From Aliihoeflea sp. 40Bstr573 (GTDB lineage: Bacteria > Pseudomonadota > Alphaproteobacteria > Rhizobiales > Rhizobiaceae): 53,100 bases of DNA. The translations under genes and the position numbers were made by a program. The notes beneath the pieces were generated by a model. The model saw only the letters and a list, made by a program, of their open reading frames with translations, had not been told where the DNA came from and did no database searches. Of the stretch, positions 16,786 through 26,042 are shown piece after piece (the first letter of the stretch is position 1; each line of letters opens with the position of its first letter). The stretch lies in assembly GCF_024105655.1 (NCBI RefSeq), contig NZ_JAAAMH010000020.1, forward strand, positions 1 through 53,100, given 5' to 3'.

Positions 16786-18370
16786 GTCGGTGAGCGCTCC
16801 TTGCAGGAGAGACGGATTCGAGCCGGTTGAGACGTTGGCTGGGTGTTGCCGGCATGGCTTCAATCAAGGCTGCCGATGAAGCCTGTCGTTTCGCAGGCCG
16901 CGGCGATTCCAGTAGCCAGCTGCCGCTACCCAGCAGGAACATGAACCAAGCGTAGACCGAGCCCCAGAAATGTACGGTCCAGCCGACCAGCATGAAGGCC
17001 ACGACAGTCGCAATATATACGAACCGGTAATGCCGCAGCTCCCCATCGAGGTCATGGCGGAAAGCCACGGAACCCAGCGCCCAGAGGCAGGATCCCATCA
17101 GAAGGATTACGGCCGGCAGGCCGTGTCTCATCGCTGTTATAAGCCAGAAATTGTCGACACTCGCCGAGTACATCCAGGAAGGGCGCAGCCAGTCTTCAAA
17201 GCCGATCCCGAACATGGGATGGTTCCGCACCGACGCCGATCCGTACTCCCAGATCGCCAGGCGCCACCAGCCGGTCCACGGATCGAAGGTGAAGCGAGAG
17301 ATGTAGAACTGGACGGGCGTCTGGTTCGACCCGAATTCGACGACCAGATAGGCCATGAAGATGAGGGCGCCCAGAAGCTTCCAGCGGGCTGCGAGAGTGC
17401 GCAAGATCCGATCCCATCCCAGAAGGCCGATCTGCAATATGAGGATGGCCGTGGCCGCCGACGACATCGACAACAGGGCACATCCGGCCACGCATGCGGC
17501 TGCAACGAAGCTGGAACGAGCCCTGCCACGGCGCGCAGCTGACAGGACCGACAACAGGAGCACGCTGGAGCAGAAGACCCCAAACTCGATCGAATGCGAA
17601 AAGGGACCCTGTACCCGCGTGAAGCCATGGCGCGTTTCAGAAAGGGCGGCAGGCGTCGGGAAAATATAGCCGAAACCGACGAGAATCAGGTTTTTGGACG
17701 TCAGCCATTCATAGATGGCAAAGGGCGCCAGCAACATCACGAGCACGGTCATCAACCGTGCCATTGCGTGGAAGTCAGCTGCATTTCTGATGAAGCAGCG
17801 GCCGAGCAGGTAAGCCCCCATCGTCTCGATGAAGAGCATCCCGGCAGGCTGAATTGCCGGTCCGGGCCCATACGTTACTGCAAGGCCAGCGGCAGCCCAG
17901 GCGCAGAAGCAAACCAAGCCGATGTCGGCTGGCAGGATTCGAAGCGCGGAGCCGGTCAGCAATCGGATGATGCACGGGACCATCGACACCAGAAGGATGA
18001 AGCGACACACCGACATGCTCATCGTGCCGACGGGGATGATCCAGGGTACGATCAGCGCGCAGAGAAATATGCCGATCGGCCAGGCAAGACCGCCAGCGCT
18101 CTCGTTCTTCCTGATTTGGGCCGCAAGCGCCGAGCGGTGCGGGCTGCCGGGTTCAGCCGCCGCAGCAAGGTCATGGCTGGGATATTGAAGTCCTGAAGAT
18201 ACGCGGGCGGAGGCCGTTGCCTCGGGTGCAAGGACGTTGTCCGAAGAGTCTATATGAGCCGTGTTGAAACCCACTTCCGAGCGCGGAACGCCGGCGCTCC
18301 TTTGCCTGCCAGGAAGCGGTTGTCGCTGGATCGCCAACGCCTGGCCTGTGGGAGATTTGGGAAGGAACAC
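16778..18370 (-). CDS. Wzy-type polysaccharide polymerase / O-antigen ligase-like membrane protein
   Basis: This 530-residue membrane protein has a hydrophilic N-terminal tail of about 95 residues, then roughly ten to twelve membrane helices and a hydrophilic C-terminal tail. A large periplasmic loop contains SVRNHPMFGIGFEDWLRPSW, the pattern typical of Wzy/WaaL-family catalytic loops. It should polymerise repeat units in the periplasm. The frame begins with GTG at 18370, supported by AAGGGGAG just upstream. Because the locus contains Wzx and Wzz-type partners and no lipid A genes, polymerase is more likely than ligase. Confidence 0.83.
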   Translation of the reverse strand: MFLPKSPTGQALAIQRQPLPGRQRSAGVPRSEVGFNTAHIDSSDNVLAPEATASARVSSGLQYPSHDLAAAAEPGSPHRSALAAQIRKNESAGGLAWPIGIFLCALIVPWIIPVGTMSMSVCRFILLVSMVPCIIRLLTGSALRILPADIGLVCFCAWAAAGLAVTYGPGPAIQPAGMLFIETMGAYLLGRCFIRNAADFHAMARLMTVLVMLLAPFAIYEWLTSKNLILVGFGYIFPTPAALSETRHGFTRVQGPFSHSIEFGVFCSSVLLLSVLSAARRGRARSSFVAAACVAGCALLSMSSAATAILILQIGLLGWDRILRTLAARWKLLGALIFMAYLVVEFGSNQTPVQFYISRFTFDPWTGWWRLAIWEYGSASVRNHPMFGIGFEDWLRPSWMYSASVDNFWLITAMRHGLPAVILLMGSCLWALGSVAFRHDLDGELRHYRFVYIATVVAFMLVGWTVHFWGSVYAWFMFLLGSGSWLLESPRPAKRQASSAALIEAMPATPSQRLNRLESVSPARSAHRHA

Positions 18371-18773
18371 GGGTCTCCCCTTCCTGCTTCTTCGTCGCTT
18401 CGATTCAACCAGCGCGTCTTTCCGACAGCAATGGATCGTTCTTCATCCGTTGGGCCGTTTCAGCACCGCATAATGAGGTAGATTTTCACCGGCTCCAGGC
18501 TGCTTCGCGGCTCAAGACGGAATGAGCGCTCGTGGCGTAGCGGATACTCCTCGGAGGGATGGTCGGCATGCACCTTCGGGGAGATACCCCTACTTAGCCC
18601 CCGCGCATACATTGCGAGAATCTTGCGAGACGATGTGCGGTCTGGGGGTGGCTCCAATATCGCCCGGCGGGCCGTTGCGGAGCGAGGCGGTCGCCGCATG
18701 CGCCCGCCATCCTTCCGCGTCGCGCGCCCATGCCGCTGCGTCCAGCGTCGTGGCGGGGTAAGGAGACGGCTTG
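18371..18773. other. Intergenic region between polymerase and glycosyltransferase
   Basis: About 400 bases between two divergent genes. I see no recognisable gene, and the short frames here lack family features. It presumably holds both promoters; no consensus box is evident. The AAGGAGA ribosome site of the next gene lies at 18760-18766. Confidence 0.4.
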
Positions 18774-19811
18774 ATGCTTGCCTATGCGATCGTGGTAGCC
18801 ACCCGGAACCGTCTCAGTGCACTGAGGATCTCGATCCCTCTGTTTCTCGAGCAGCGAGCCCGACCCGCTCGGATCGTGGTGGTCGATTGCAGCGATGATC
18901 ACGCAGCGGTGCGCGCATTCTGTCTGTCCCTGTCCGCCGATACGCCGGTGCCGATTGAAGTCATCCAGTCGGATGCAGCAAATCTCGCAAATCAGCGGAA
19001 CAGGGGCACGGAACGCGTCAAGGAACCGATCGTGATGTTTCCGGATGATGACGCGTTCTGGTTTTCCGATACGGCCGAGAAGGTTCTGGCCGTCTACGCC
19101 CACGATTCTCATGAACTCATCGGAGGCGTTACCGCCATTGAGGTTGAACATTCCCCTGTGGAAACCGGCGAGGTCGTACCGCGAAAGGCCGTTCGCTTCG
19201 TAGAGCAGCGCCACGTTCACCGCATCCGCAACGTGATCGAAGACAAACTCTTCCCTGAGCCCTTCCACATTTATGGGCGTCTTCGCACAGCCATCTTGGA
19301 AAGACGGGCGCGCGCCCTGGGGATCGGCGTGCCCTTCGTGCCGACCATGGGAGGTTATCGCATGAGCTTCAGAACGGAGGTCGCTCGGGATTTGCGCTTC
19401 GATGAAACGCTTGGTTCGCGCGTCGGGTACTCACAACATGAGGACAAGGATATTTCGCTAAGGACCCTGAAGACCGGCAGACTTCTTGCAGTGGCGCCTG
19501 GAGCCCGTGTTCACCACCATGTTTTTCCAGGTCGCCGAGCAGGCGGTTTTGCATATGGCTTCTGTCACATATTCAACTACGCCTACATCTGCTTCAAGGT
19601 TTTTGGAGATGATCCGAACGCAATCAGCGGCCTGAAGCGCTACTGCGAATACAAGAAATTTCTCTACGGGCTGCGCCGCGCCAGCCGGTACCACCGGGAA
19701 ATCGCGCAAGGGGCCAAGGCGGCCATGCAGGAATATCACCAGCTTGCAAGGGCTGGCCGGGAAGACTTGGCCTTCGTCTACGGTGAGGCCAGCGACCGTT
19801 GGTTGAAGTGA
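18774..19811 (+). CDS. GT2-like glycosyltransferase
   Basis: This 345-residue GT-A protein starts AYAIVVATRNRLSALRIS. It has an acidic first motif VVDCSDD, a D-D-D metal motif in VMFPDDDAFW and a C-terminal acidic block YSQHEDKDISLR typical of GT2 enzymes, where the aspartate serves as base. The ATG at 18774 is preferred over an in-frame TTG three bases earlier because AAGGAGA is seven bases upstream. It stands alone on the plus strand between two minus-strand genes, so it has its own promoter. The donor sugar is unknown. Confidence 0.82.
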   Translation: MLAYAIVVATRNRLSALRISIPLFLEQRARPARIVVVDCSDDHAAVRAFCLSLSADTPVPIEVIQSDAANLANQRNRGTERVKEPIVMFPDDDAFWFSDTAEKVLAVYAHDSHELIGGVTAIEVEHSPVETGEVVPRKAVRFVEQRHVHRIRNVIEDKLFPEPFHIYGRLRTAILERRARALGIGVPFVPTMGGYRMSFRTEVARDLRFDETLGSRVGYSQHEDKDISLRTLKTGRLLAVAPGARVHHHVFPGRRAGGFAYGFCHIFNYAYICFKVFGDDPNAISGLKRYCEYKKFLYGLRRASRYHREIAQGAKAAMQEYHQLARAGREDLAFVYGEASDRWLK

Positions 19812-19894
19812 ACCCCAGATCCTGCGACAGCTGAACGCGGTTTGAACTGATTCAAGCCGCATGAGGTACCCGCAGGCAGGCACTGCGCCCGTGA

Positions 19895-21100
19895 TCAGAA
19901 CGAGTCGCGTTCTTTCGTCCGTTCAGTTCGAATCCATCCGCGACCGAGACCGGTGGTGGCAAACTTCCAGTACCCTCCTGCTCTTTGCAGGATGAACAGG
20001 GGCACAGCTCCGACCAGAGAAATCGGCAGTATCTGCGTTCCACGTGCAACCCACACCAAGAACGTTGTCCCAAGGAAAAACATCAGGCTGCTCAGTGAGA
20101 CCGCGAGGGGCCCGCTGCCGGCGCCGGCAAATGCCAGGAGAGCCGTCAGCAGCGTGAGCCCAGCGAGCATCATGAACAGAAGGGTTATGGGTGGAACCAT
20201 CCGGTCGAGGAGAAGGAAGAACGCGGGCCATGTCTTGATCGAGCTCGGCTTGAGAAAGTGCATCAAAGCCGTTCCCACCATCTTCAGGTGCCCACCTTCC
20301 CATCGTTGACGTTGCGAGAAAGTGCCGCCGCTTGAGCGAGGAAAGTAGCTTACGATGCCGTAGGCCGGACAGAAGACGGGGGAATGTCCTTCCTGGGTGA
20401 CGTCGATGCTGAACTTGATGTCCTCTGTGATATGTCCGTGTGCCAGATCCGCCTTGTTCATGATATGCCAGGGGAGGACCATGCCTGTCCCCATCAGCGG
20501 GGAGGGAAGGCCAAGCCGGCTCATGCCGACCGGTCTCACCATGTTTTTTATCAGGTATGCGAACTCCGCAACGCGGGTCTCCAAAGGGGCATCGCATGGC
20601 GCCTTCATAAGGTTCCTGCCCTGGACTGGTTCGCCGGTGGCTGCGGCCATCGAAACCAGATGGTCGATCGCTCCTTCGTCAAGTTCGCAATCTGCGTCAA
20701 TGATCATGACGTGGTCACGGGGAGACGCCGCAAGGAAGCGCATGCCGGCATCCAGAGCGTATCCCTTGCCTCGACGCACGGGGTCCGTGCGTTCAAGCAC
20801 TTCCGCCCCGCCTTCGGCAGCCAGCGCTGCGGTCCGGTCCGTACAGTTGTCGGAAACGACCAGGAGGCGGTCGCCGGGTCGCAGTTGCGGACGAACCGAC
20901 GCGAGCGTCTGCGCGATCACGACCTCCTCATTGTGAGCCGGCACGATGATTGCCACCGTCGGCCGGGGACCGCTGTACCGGGGATGGACGGCGCGGTCCG
21001 GCAGCAGCCCAGCGACGCATTGGACACAGTAGACCAGTGTTGGAACCGCCAATGCCGCGCTTGCCAGGTAGGCTGCGGACAGAGAGAGGGTGCAAAGCAT
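19895..21100 (-). CDS. Processive-type membrane GT2 glycosyltransferase
   Basis: This 401-residue protein has an N-terminal membrane helix, a GT-A domain with VAIIVPAHNEE, VVSDNCTDRT, the DADCE metal motif, TEDIKF and the QRQRW motif of processive beta-glycosyltransferases, and then at least three membrane helices (about 290-370). It resembles the cellulose/hyaluronan/ExoO-like group, although in Wzy loci such enzymes often transfer single sugars. AGGAG precedes the ATG at 21100. It is divergent from the WecB-like gene, with about 260 bases between the starts. Confidence 0.85.
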   Translation of the reverse strand: MLCTLSLSAAYLASAALAVPTLVYCVQCVAGLLPDRAVHPRYSGPRPTVAIIVPAHNEEVVIAQTLASVRPQLRPGDRLLVVSDNCTDRTAALAAEGGAEVLERTDPVRRGKGYALDAGMRFLAASPRDHVMIIDADCELDEGAIDHLVSMAAATGEPVQGRNLMKAPCDAPLETRVAEFAYLIKNMVRPVGMSRLGLPSPLMGTGMVLPWHIMNKADLAHGHITEDIKFSIDVTQEGHSPVFCPAYGIVSYFPRSSGGTFSQRQRWEGGHLKMVGTALMHFLKPSSIKTWPAFFLLLDRMVPPITLLFMMLAGLTLLTALLAFAGAGSGPLAVSLSSLMFFLGTTFLVWVARGTQILPISLVGAVPLFILQRAGGYWKFATTGLGRGWIRTERTKERDSF

Positions 21101-21362
21101 TTCCGGTAGCTCCTGCCTCGGATTGCAGCTTGTCGCAGTTTAACGGAACCCGTGGATGCGCCAATCGGCCGGACACCCGAAATGGGGGTGGTCCGCAGAT
21201 CAACAATGGACAATCCCGGCGTACCTCATCCCCTCCTTTGGACAGAGCGTTGAACCTTTTGGGCAGATGTCTTTGCTGCCTGTGCAGCCATACATTCGAA
21301 TCGCGTCCAGGCAGCTGATGGTCCGGGCGTCGCTGGCGCGGCTTGGCCGCCGGGAGGCTCCA

Positions 21363-22199
21363 ATGCATGGCAGCACTGAGACTTCAGGGATTTTCAGCGT
21401 AGACGCGCTTGCAGGCAAGGCGAGACGACGTTTCATGGGCACGCCCTTCGACGTCGTGACGCACCAGGCGGTCGTGCGCATGCTTTCATGCAGCGAAGAC
21501 GCAAGCCCATTCCGCTACATCGTTACGCCGAATGTCGATCATGTCGTGCGACTGAACAAGAACCCGGCGCTTCTTCCCCTATACACCGACGCATGGATGT
21601 CTCTGTGCGACAGCAGGCCGATCCGCCTGTTGGCGCGCCTCCTCTCACTCGAACTGCCGCTGGTGACGGGCTCGGACCTCACTCAGTCCCTGTTTCGGTC
21701 GGTCGTCCGGCGCGGCGACCGGGTCACTCTGATTGCAGCGGATGGGGGGGTCGTCGCGGACATGGCAAAAGCATTCCCGGAGCTGCGCTTTCGTTCGCAT
21801 GTCCCACCATCGAGAGTGTGGTCCAACCCGGCGGCCCTGCAAGAATGTGTCGACTTCGTTGCCCAAGAACCTGCGCGGTTCACGCTGATTGCCATCGGTG
21901 CACCGCAGTCGGAGAAGATCGCGAGTATGCTGGCCTGCGACCCACGCGCACACGGCGTCGGACTGTGCATCGGGGCCGGGTTGGAATTTCTCACCGGCCG
22001 CAAGAAACGCGCGCCGGCCTTGATGCGTGTCATGGCCATTGAGTGGCTACACCGGTTGGCGTCTGATCCGAAACGCCTTTGGAGACGGTATCTGTATTCG
22101 GCGATGCCGCTGTTGGTCCTCTTCGTCAAGGAGGTCGGCGGCAAGACGGGCGGAATGGGCTCCAGGCCAAGGGCGACATCCGGAGGTTCTCCTCGGTGA
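21363..22199 (+). CDS. WecB/TagA/CpsF-family glycosyltransferase (GT26)
   Basis: This 278-residue transferase of the WecB/TagA family typically adds ManNAc(A), glucose or another sugar to a lipid-linked acceptor. The family blocks are FRYIVTPNVDHVVRLNKNP near the start, the segment RVTLIAADGG, LIAIGAPQSEKI, and GIGAGLEFLTGRKKRAP. The usual D-G after the first helix reads C-D-S-R here. I chose the ATG at 21363 because GGGAGG lies six bases before it; the frame extends back to 21156 without family similarity. Its stop overlaps the next GTG start. Confidence 0.86.
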   Translation: MHGSTETSGIFSVDALAGKARRRFMGTPFDVVTHQAVVRMLSCSEDASPFRYIVTPNVDHVVRLNKNPALLPLYTDAWMSLCDSRPIRLLARLLSLELPLVTGSDLTQSLFRSVVRRGDRVTLIAADGGVVADMAKAFPELRFRSHVPPSRVWSNPAALQECVDFVAQEPARFTLIAIGAPQSEKIASMLACDPRAHGVGLCIGAGLEFLTGRKKRAPALMRVMAIEWLHRLASDPKRLWRRYLYSAMPLLVLFVKEVGGKTGGMGSRPRATSGGSPR

Positions 22200-23254
22200 G
22201 CAAGCGTGGCTCGACAGACGAATTCTCCCCTATCGTACCGGGAAGAGGACAGGGGGAATTTTCGCCGCCCAGGGCCAGGGTCGACGCCAGGGCAGCGACA
22301 GAGCGGGCACGACAAGCCGATCCTTGCCCGCCTGGCGTCACGCCGCTCGCAGTCGTGATCGTCACTTACAACAGCGCTGCCGTATTGCCTCAGCTCTTGT
22401 CTTCGCTTCAGTTTGGACTGGTAGACGTGCCCGACTGCAATGTCATCGTCGTGGACAATGCCTCCTCGGACGATTCAGTTGAGATAGCCGCACGCCATCA
22501 GTTGCAGCCCCGCATCATCGAAACCGGGCGAAACGGGGGATATGCAGCTGGAATCAACGCTGCGCTCGCGACTGTTGGCACAGAGTCGGATGTGCTTCTG
22601 CTCAATCCCGATATCCGCGTCTCACGCAGCGCCATCAGCTGTCTGCAGCATCGTCTGGGCCCCGAAACAGGGGTGGTGGCGCCGCGCATTCTCAACGAAG
22701 ACGGCACTTTGTCATTGTCTGTCCGGCGCGAGCCGAGCCTCATGGCGGCTTGGGCGGAAGCCATCCTTGGTGGCACGCTTTCCGCTCGGCTCGATATTGG
22801 TGAAGTCGTCTCCGGGACGCGGGTCTACAACCGAGGCGGTGCCGTGGACTGGACGACGGGCGCCATCTTGATGATTTCCGGCCGAGCGCGGGAGCTCGTG
22901 CCTCAATGGGATGAGTCGTTCTTTCTCTACAGCGAGGAGGTCGACTTCATGCGGCGCGTGAGGCAAGCGGGGCTCAAGATCGCATATGTCCCTGAAGCCA
23001 CCGCTACGCATATTGGTGGTGACACCCGTGCGAACCCGTTCCTCTTTGCATTGTGCGCCACCAACAGGGTCGTCGACTTTGCACGCCATCACGGGCGCGC
23101 TGCTACGGTACTGTTTCACCTGGCCGTCCTGGTAGGCGAGGGGATCCGCTGCTGGCGAGGGCCCGAACATCGAGCCGCTTTCAAGGCTCTTCGCACGATG
23201 AGCAGAACTTTCCCCGCCTTCTCCGAACAAAGATCGCAGCAATGTCCGTCGTGA
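22196..23254 (+). CDS. GT2-family glycosyltransferase (rhamnosyltransferase-like)
   Basis: This 352-residue GT-A protein has AVVIVTYNSAAVLPQLLSSL, VVDNASSDDS, ETGRNGGYAAGIN and LLLNPDI, the motif set of the WbbL/RfbN-type group, and a later WDESFFLYSEEVDFMRRVR block. An N-terminal extension of about 45 residues precedes the domain. The GTG at 22196 is the likely start: it overlaps the previous stop (GTGA), and CGGAGG lies about ten bases upstream. The gene is coupled to the WecB-like gene before it and overlaps the flavoprotein gene after it by 13 bases. Confidence 0.86.
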   Translation: MSKRGSTDEFSPIVPGRGQGEFSPPRARVDARAATERARQADPCPPGVTPLAVVIVTYNSAAVLPQLLSSLQFGLVDVPDCNVIVVDNASSDDSVEIAARHQLQPRIIETGRNGGYAAGINAALATVGTESDVLLLNPDIRVSRSAISCLQHRLGPETGVVAPRILNEDGTLSLSVRREPSLMAAWAEAILGGTLSARLDIGEVVSGTRVYNRGGAVDWTTGAILMISGRARELVPQWDESFFLYSEEVDFMRRVRQAGLKIAYVPEATATHIGGDTRANPFLFALCATNRVVDFARHHGRAATVLFHLAVLVGEGIRCWRGPEHRAAFKALRTMSRTFPAFSEQRSQQCPS

Positions 23255-24822
23255 ATTTGGCTCTTGCCGACTGTGAACGCACGAAGGTCGCAACGCAGAT
23301 ATGCGTCATCGGTGGCGGAATGGCAGGTCTTCTCGCTGCCTGTCGTCTGGCGCAGAACGGCCATCGTGTGATCGTCGTCGAAAGCGGCGAAGAGCAGCTT
23401 GACCCCGCGGCTCAAGCCTTGAGTGAGATCGACGATCCGTCTGGTCGATATGTGAGAGCGATGACCGGCCGCTATCGCGGACTAGGAGGGTCGTCGAGCC
23501 AATGGGGTGGACGAACGATCCCGCTGAGGGATGAAGACACCGGCGAGAGGAGCTACATCGGACAGCCCGCCTGGCCGTTTGATGTTGCGAAACTCCAACC
23601 TTATCGCGAACAGATCGAGCGCCTTTTCGGCCTCAGTTCGGATAATTTCGAAGACATACCGATGCCCGCCTGGCAGAGAATTCTGGCAGGTGGCGCGTCT
23701 TCGCTCACACCGCGCTGGGCCAAATGCGCAGCTTTCAGAAAACGGAATGTAGCCGCCCTGCTGAAGAAGGAGCTGAAGCGGAAGACGGGCATCGAGATTT
23801 GGCTCGGCGCCACGGTCTGCAGCCTCGAGACTGATCGCGAGATCGGACGACTGCAGGCGGTCGTTGCACGCAGCGTCAACGGCAAGACACTCGAGGTCAG
23901 GGCCGATCAGTTCATCCTTGCGGCCGGCACCATCGAAACGACCCGGCTCCTTTTGCATCTCGACGCCCAGGCCGACGACCAGGTGTTTGCACGGTGCAAC
24001 GCCCTTGGTCGGTATTTCCAGGATCACCTCGAGAGGCAGGTGGCCGATATCGATCGCAGCGATCCGGCGGCAACGAACGGTCTGTTCGCGTTTCGGTGGG
24101 TCCATGCGACGCGACGAGATCTGCATCTCGAGCTTTCCGTTGCTGCTCAGCAATCGGATCGCGTGGCCAGCGCATATTTCTTCGTGTCGATGGACATGAA
24201 TGGGAGCCCTTTGAGCGAAATGCGGCGCGTTGCCAGTGCGTTTCAAAGCGGCGTTGTCCGCCCCTCGGACCTCAAGGGGCTCGCCTCTGGCCTTGGCTTT
24301 GCAGCGCGTACGGGTCTGTCCTACGCACGACATCGCCAACTCTACGTTCCTGCCGACGTGGGATTTCAGCTGAACGTGCGCATCGAGCAGTTACCCGACG
24401 AAACGAACAGGATATCGTTATCGCGAATTCGCGACCGACTCGGGAGCCCGATGGCGTCCTTCAGCTGGAAACCGACAATCCGCGATGAAAATTGCATGCG
24501 GTCGGCGGTGAACAACCTGGACCGCTACTGGAAGACGACCAGATTGCAGGAACTGTGTCCGCTGATCTGGCGTCCAGGCGTGCAGAATGCCCGAGCCAAT
24601 CTCGTCGATTCCGCGGTGGACTGCGCTCATCCCTCGGGTTCGACCCGAATGGGCACAAACCTGAGGGAGTCCGTGGTCGGCCCGGATTTGAGGTGCCACC
24701 TCGTCCCCAATGTCGCCATTGCCAGCGCATCAGTCTTTCCGACGGCCGGCAGCTCCAATCCCACGTTCATGATCTTGAAACTGGCACTCTGGCTGGCTGA
24801 TTCATACGGCGTCCGAAACTAG
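23242..24822 (+). CDS. GMC-family FAD oxidoreductase
   Basis: This 526-residue flavoprotein has an N-terminal FAD-binding motif CVIGGGMAGLLAACRLAQNG (about 18-37), a second FAD contact in RGLGGSSSQWGGRTIPL, and the C-terminal GMC block HPSGSTRMGTN followed by FPTAGSSNPTF. Enzymes of this family oxidise alcohols and sugars. The ATG at 23242 lies within the end of the preceding glycosyltransferase gene, so it is part of the polysaccharide operon and may oxidise a sugar in the repeat unit or its precursor. No signal peptide is seen, so it is probably cytoplasmic. The substrate is unknown. Confidence 0.85.
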   Translation: MSVVNLALADCERTKVATQICVIGGGMAGLLAACRLAQNGHRVIVVESGEEQLDPAAQALSEIDDPSGRYVRAMTGRYRGLGGSSSQWGGRTIPLRDEDTGERSYIGQPAWPFDVAKLQPYREQIERLFGLSSDNFEDIPMPAWQRILAGGASSLTPRWAKCAAFRKRNVAALLKKELKRKTGIEIWLGATVCSLETDREIGRLQAVVARSVNGKTLEVRADQFILAAGTIETTRLLLHLDAQADDQVFARCNALGRYFQDHLERQVADIDRSDPAATNGLFAFRWVHATRRDLHLELSVAAQQSDRVASAYFFVSMDMNGSPLSEMRRVASAFQSGVVRPSDLKGLASGLGFAARTGLSYARHRQLYVPADVGFQLNVRIEQLPDETNRISLSRIRDRLGSPMASFSWKPTIRDENCMRSAVNNLDRYWKTTRLQELCPLIWRPGVQNARANLVDSAVDCAHPSGSTRMGTNLRESVVGPDLRCHLVPNVAIASASVFPTAGSSNPTFMILKLALWLADSYGVRN

Positions 24823-25020
24823 TCCGGTTGCCAACCTTCTGACCGGACACGACCGGACCGGGATAGCGCCCCTTGATATCTCCGACATGGACACGCCGGC
24901 TTTGAAGCCCCGATCAGCAGCGTTATTGCCGATGGCCAGGCGATCCGGGTCAGTGGCGGCAAGAGCGCTCTGGCCAGTTCGGTGACCGGCCAGTATTCCG
25001 TTCGTCGTTTCGTTCGGAAG

Positions 25021-25097
25021 TGGCGCACCCGACAGGATTCGAACCTGTGACCTTTGGCTTCGGAGGCCAACACTCTATCCAGCTGAGCTACGGGTGC
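25021..25097 (-). tRNA. tRNA-Arg (anticodon CCG)
   Basis: Read on the minus strand, the 77-base gene folds into a standard cloverleaf. The acceptor stem GCACCCG pairs with CGGGTGC, and CCA is encoded at the 3' end (25021-25023). The D-arm contains AGCTCAGCTGGATAGAG, the anticodon stem is TTGGC/GCCAA with loop CTCCGAA, and the T-arm has GGTTCGAATCC. The anticodon CCG (25061-25063) reads the arginine codon CGG. It lies between the end of the polysaccharide cluster and a wall hydrolase gene. Confidence 0.97.
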
Positions 25098-25426
25098 ATC
25101 GCCATGTCGACCTAGCCTGACTGACCCTGAAAGGTCAATGGATCGATCGTCTCCAAACTTCGCCTTCATCGATGAAACACGTCCCGCTGTAGCGCGAGCG
25201 TCGCGCCGGTCATAGCCGAGCCCGCCGCGCGCTTCAACAATCGATGGGCTGTCTCGTCGATCGTCACCGTGCCGGACGCACGACAAGGGACGGGGGGCCG
25301 CGCGGCAGGCCGCGTCGAATCACCGCGTTCTCATGGCTGATCGTCACGGTTTCGTCACCGCACCTCCGGATTGCGGACGCATTGCGCTGACACAAGCGCC
25401 GCGTCATTAACGATCCCAGAGCGACC
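25098..25426. other. Intergenic region upstream of the wall hydrolase
   Basis: About 330 bases between the tRNA and the SleB-type gene. No gene or convincing regulatory box was found. The sequence should contain the tRNA promoter on the minus strand and the hydrolase promoter on the plus strand. Confidence 0.4.
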
Positions 25427-25966
25427 ATGCACCGACCGTTAGCCGCGGCGATTCTCTTCGCCTTCGCCGCCCTTTCCGCGTTCGCGCCCGCGATGGCGGC
25501 GCCTCTTCCGCAGAAGCCGGAAATCACGTCCGACAAACCCGTCTATCGGAGCTACAACAAGGAGATCGAATGCCTGACGGCGGCGATCTATTTTGAAGCA
25601 CGCGGTGAGCCCGTACGCGGACAGAGCATGGTCGCGCAGGTCGTGCTGAACCGCGTCGACAGCGCCTATTATCCCGATACCGTCTGCGATGTCGTCTACC
25701 AGAACGCCCACCGCAAGAATGCCTGCCAGTTCTCCTTCGCTTGCGACGATCTGCCGGACGAGTTCGCTGAACGGTCAGCGCACCGCATGGCGCGCAAGAT
25801 CGCGATCTTCGCATTCAATTGCGACGATGACTGCAAGGCCTCGCGCGGCGAGATCGCCCAATCGACGCACTATCATGCCGACTACGTCGCGCCGTTCTGG
25901 TCGACGAAGCTGCGAAAGACCGGCAAGGTCGGCAGTCACATCTTCTACTACACCGCCTCGATGTAA
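25427..25966 (+). CDS. SleB-type cell-wall hydrolase, secreted
   Basis: This 179-residue protein has a signal peptide of about 24 residues ending AMA, followed by a Hydrolase_2 (SleB/CwlJ) domain. The catalytic-type glutamate lies in CLTAAIYFEARGEPVRGQ (E57), followed by VAQVVLNRV and the later CQFSFACDD block. The family cleaves peptidoglycan, probably as a lytic transglycosylase or muramidase, and in non-sporulating alphaproteobacteria it is a periplasmic housekeeping enzyme. It stands upstream of the oxidoreductase gene with a gap of about 75 bases. Confidence 0.88.
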   Translation: MHRPLAAAILFAFAALSAFAPAMAAPLPQKPEITSDKPVYRSYNKEIECLTAAIYFEARGEPVRGQSMVAQVVLNRVDSAYYPDTVCDVVYQNAHRKNACQFSFACDDLPDEFAERSAHRMARKIAIFAFNCDDDCKASRGEIAQSTHYHADYVAPFWSTKLRKTGKVGSHIFYYTASM

Positions 25967-26042
25967 CGCGCTGGCCGCGCGAAGGTGACTGGAGTTTCGC
26001 GCCGCATTCGTCCACCTTCGCGGCGCAGCGACGGGGGAGGCA

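Noticed and set aside
25021-25097. tRNA-Arg as a possible attachment site of an island containing the polysaccharide locus
   Set aside because: No integrase gene lies next to it and I see no duplicated tRNA 3' end at the other side of the locus within the window.
24819-25286. Minus-strand frame of 155 codons
   Set aside because: It runs straight through the tRNA-Arg gene, so it is not a protein gene.
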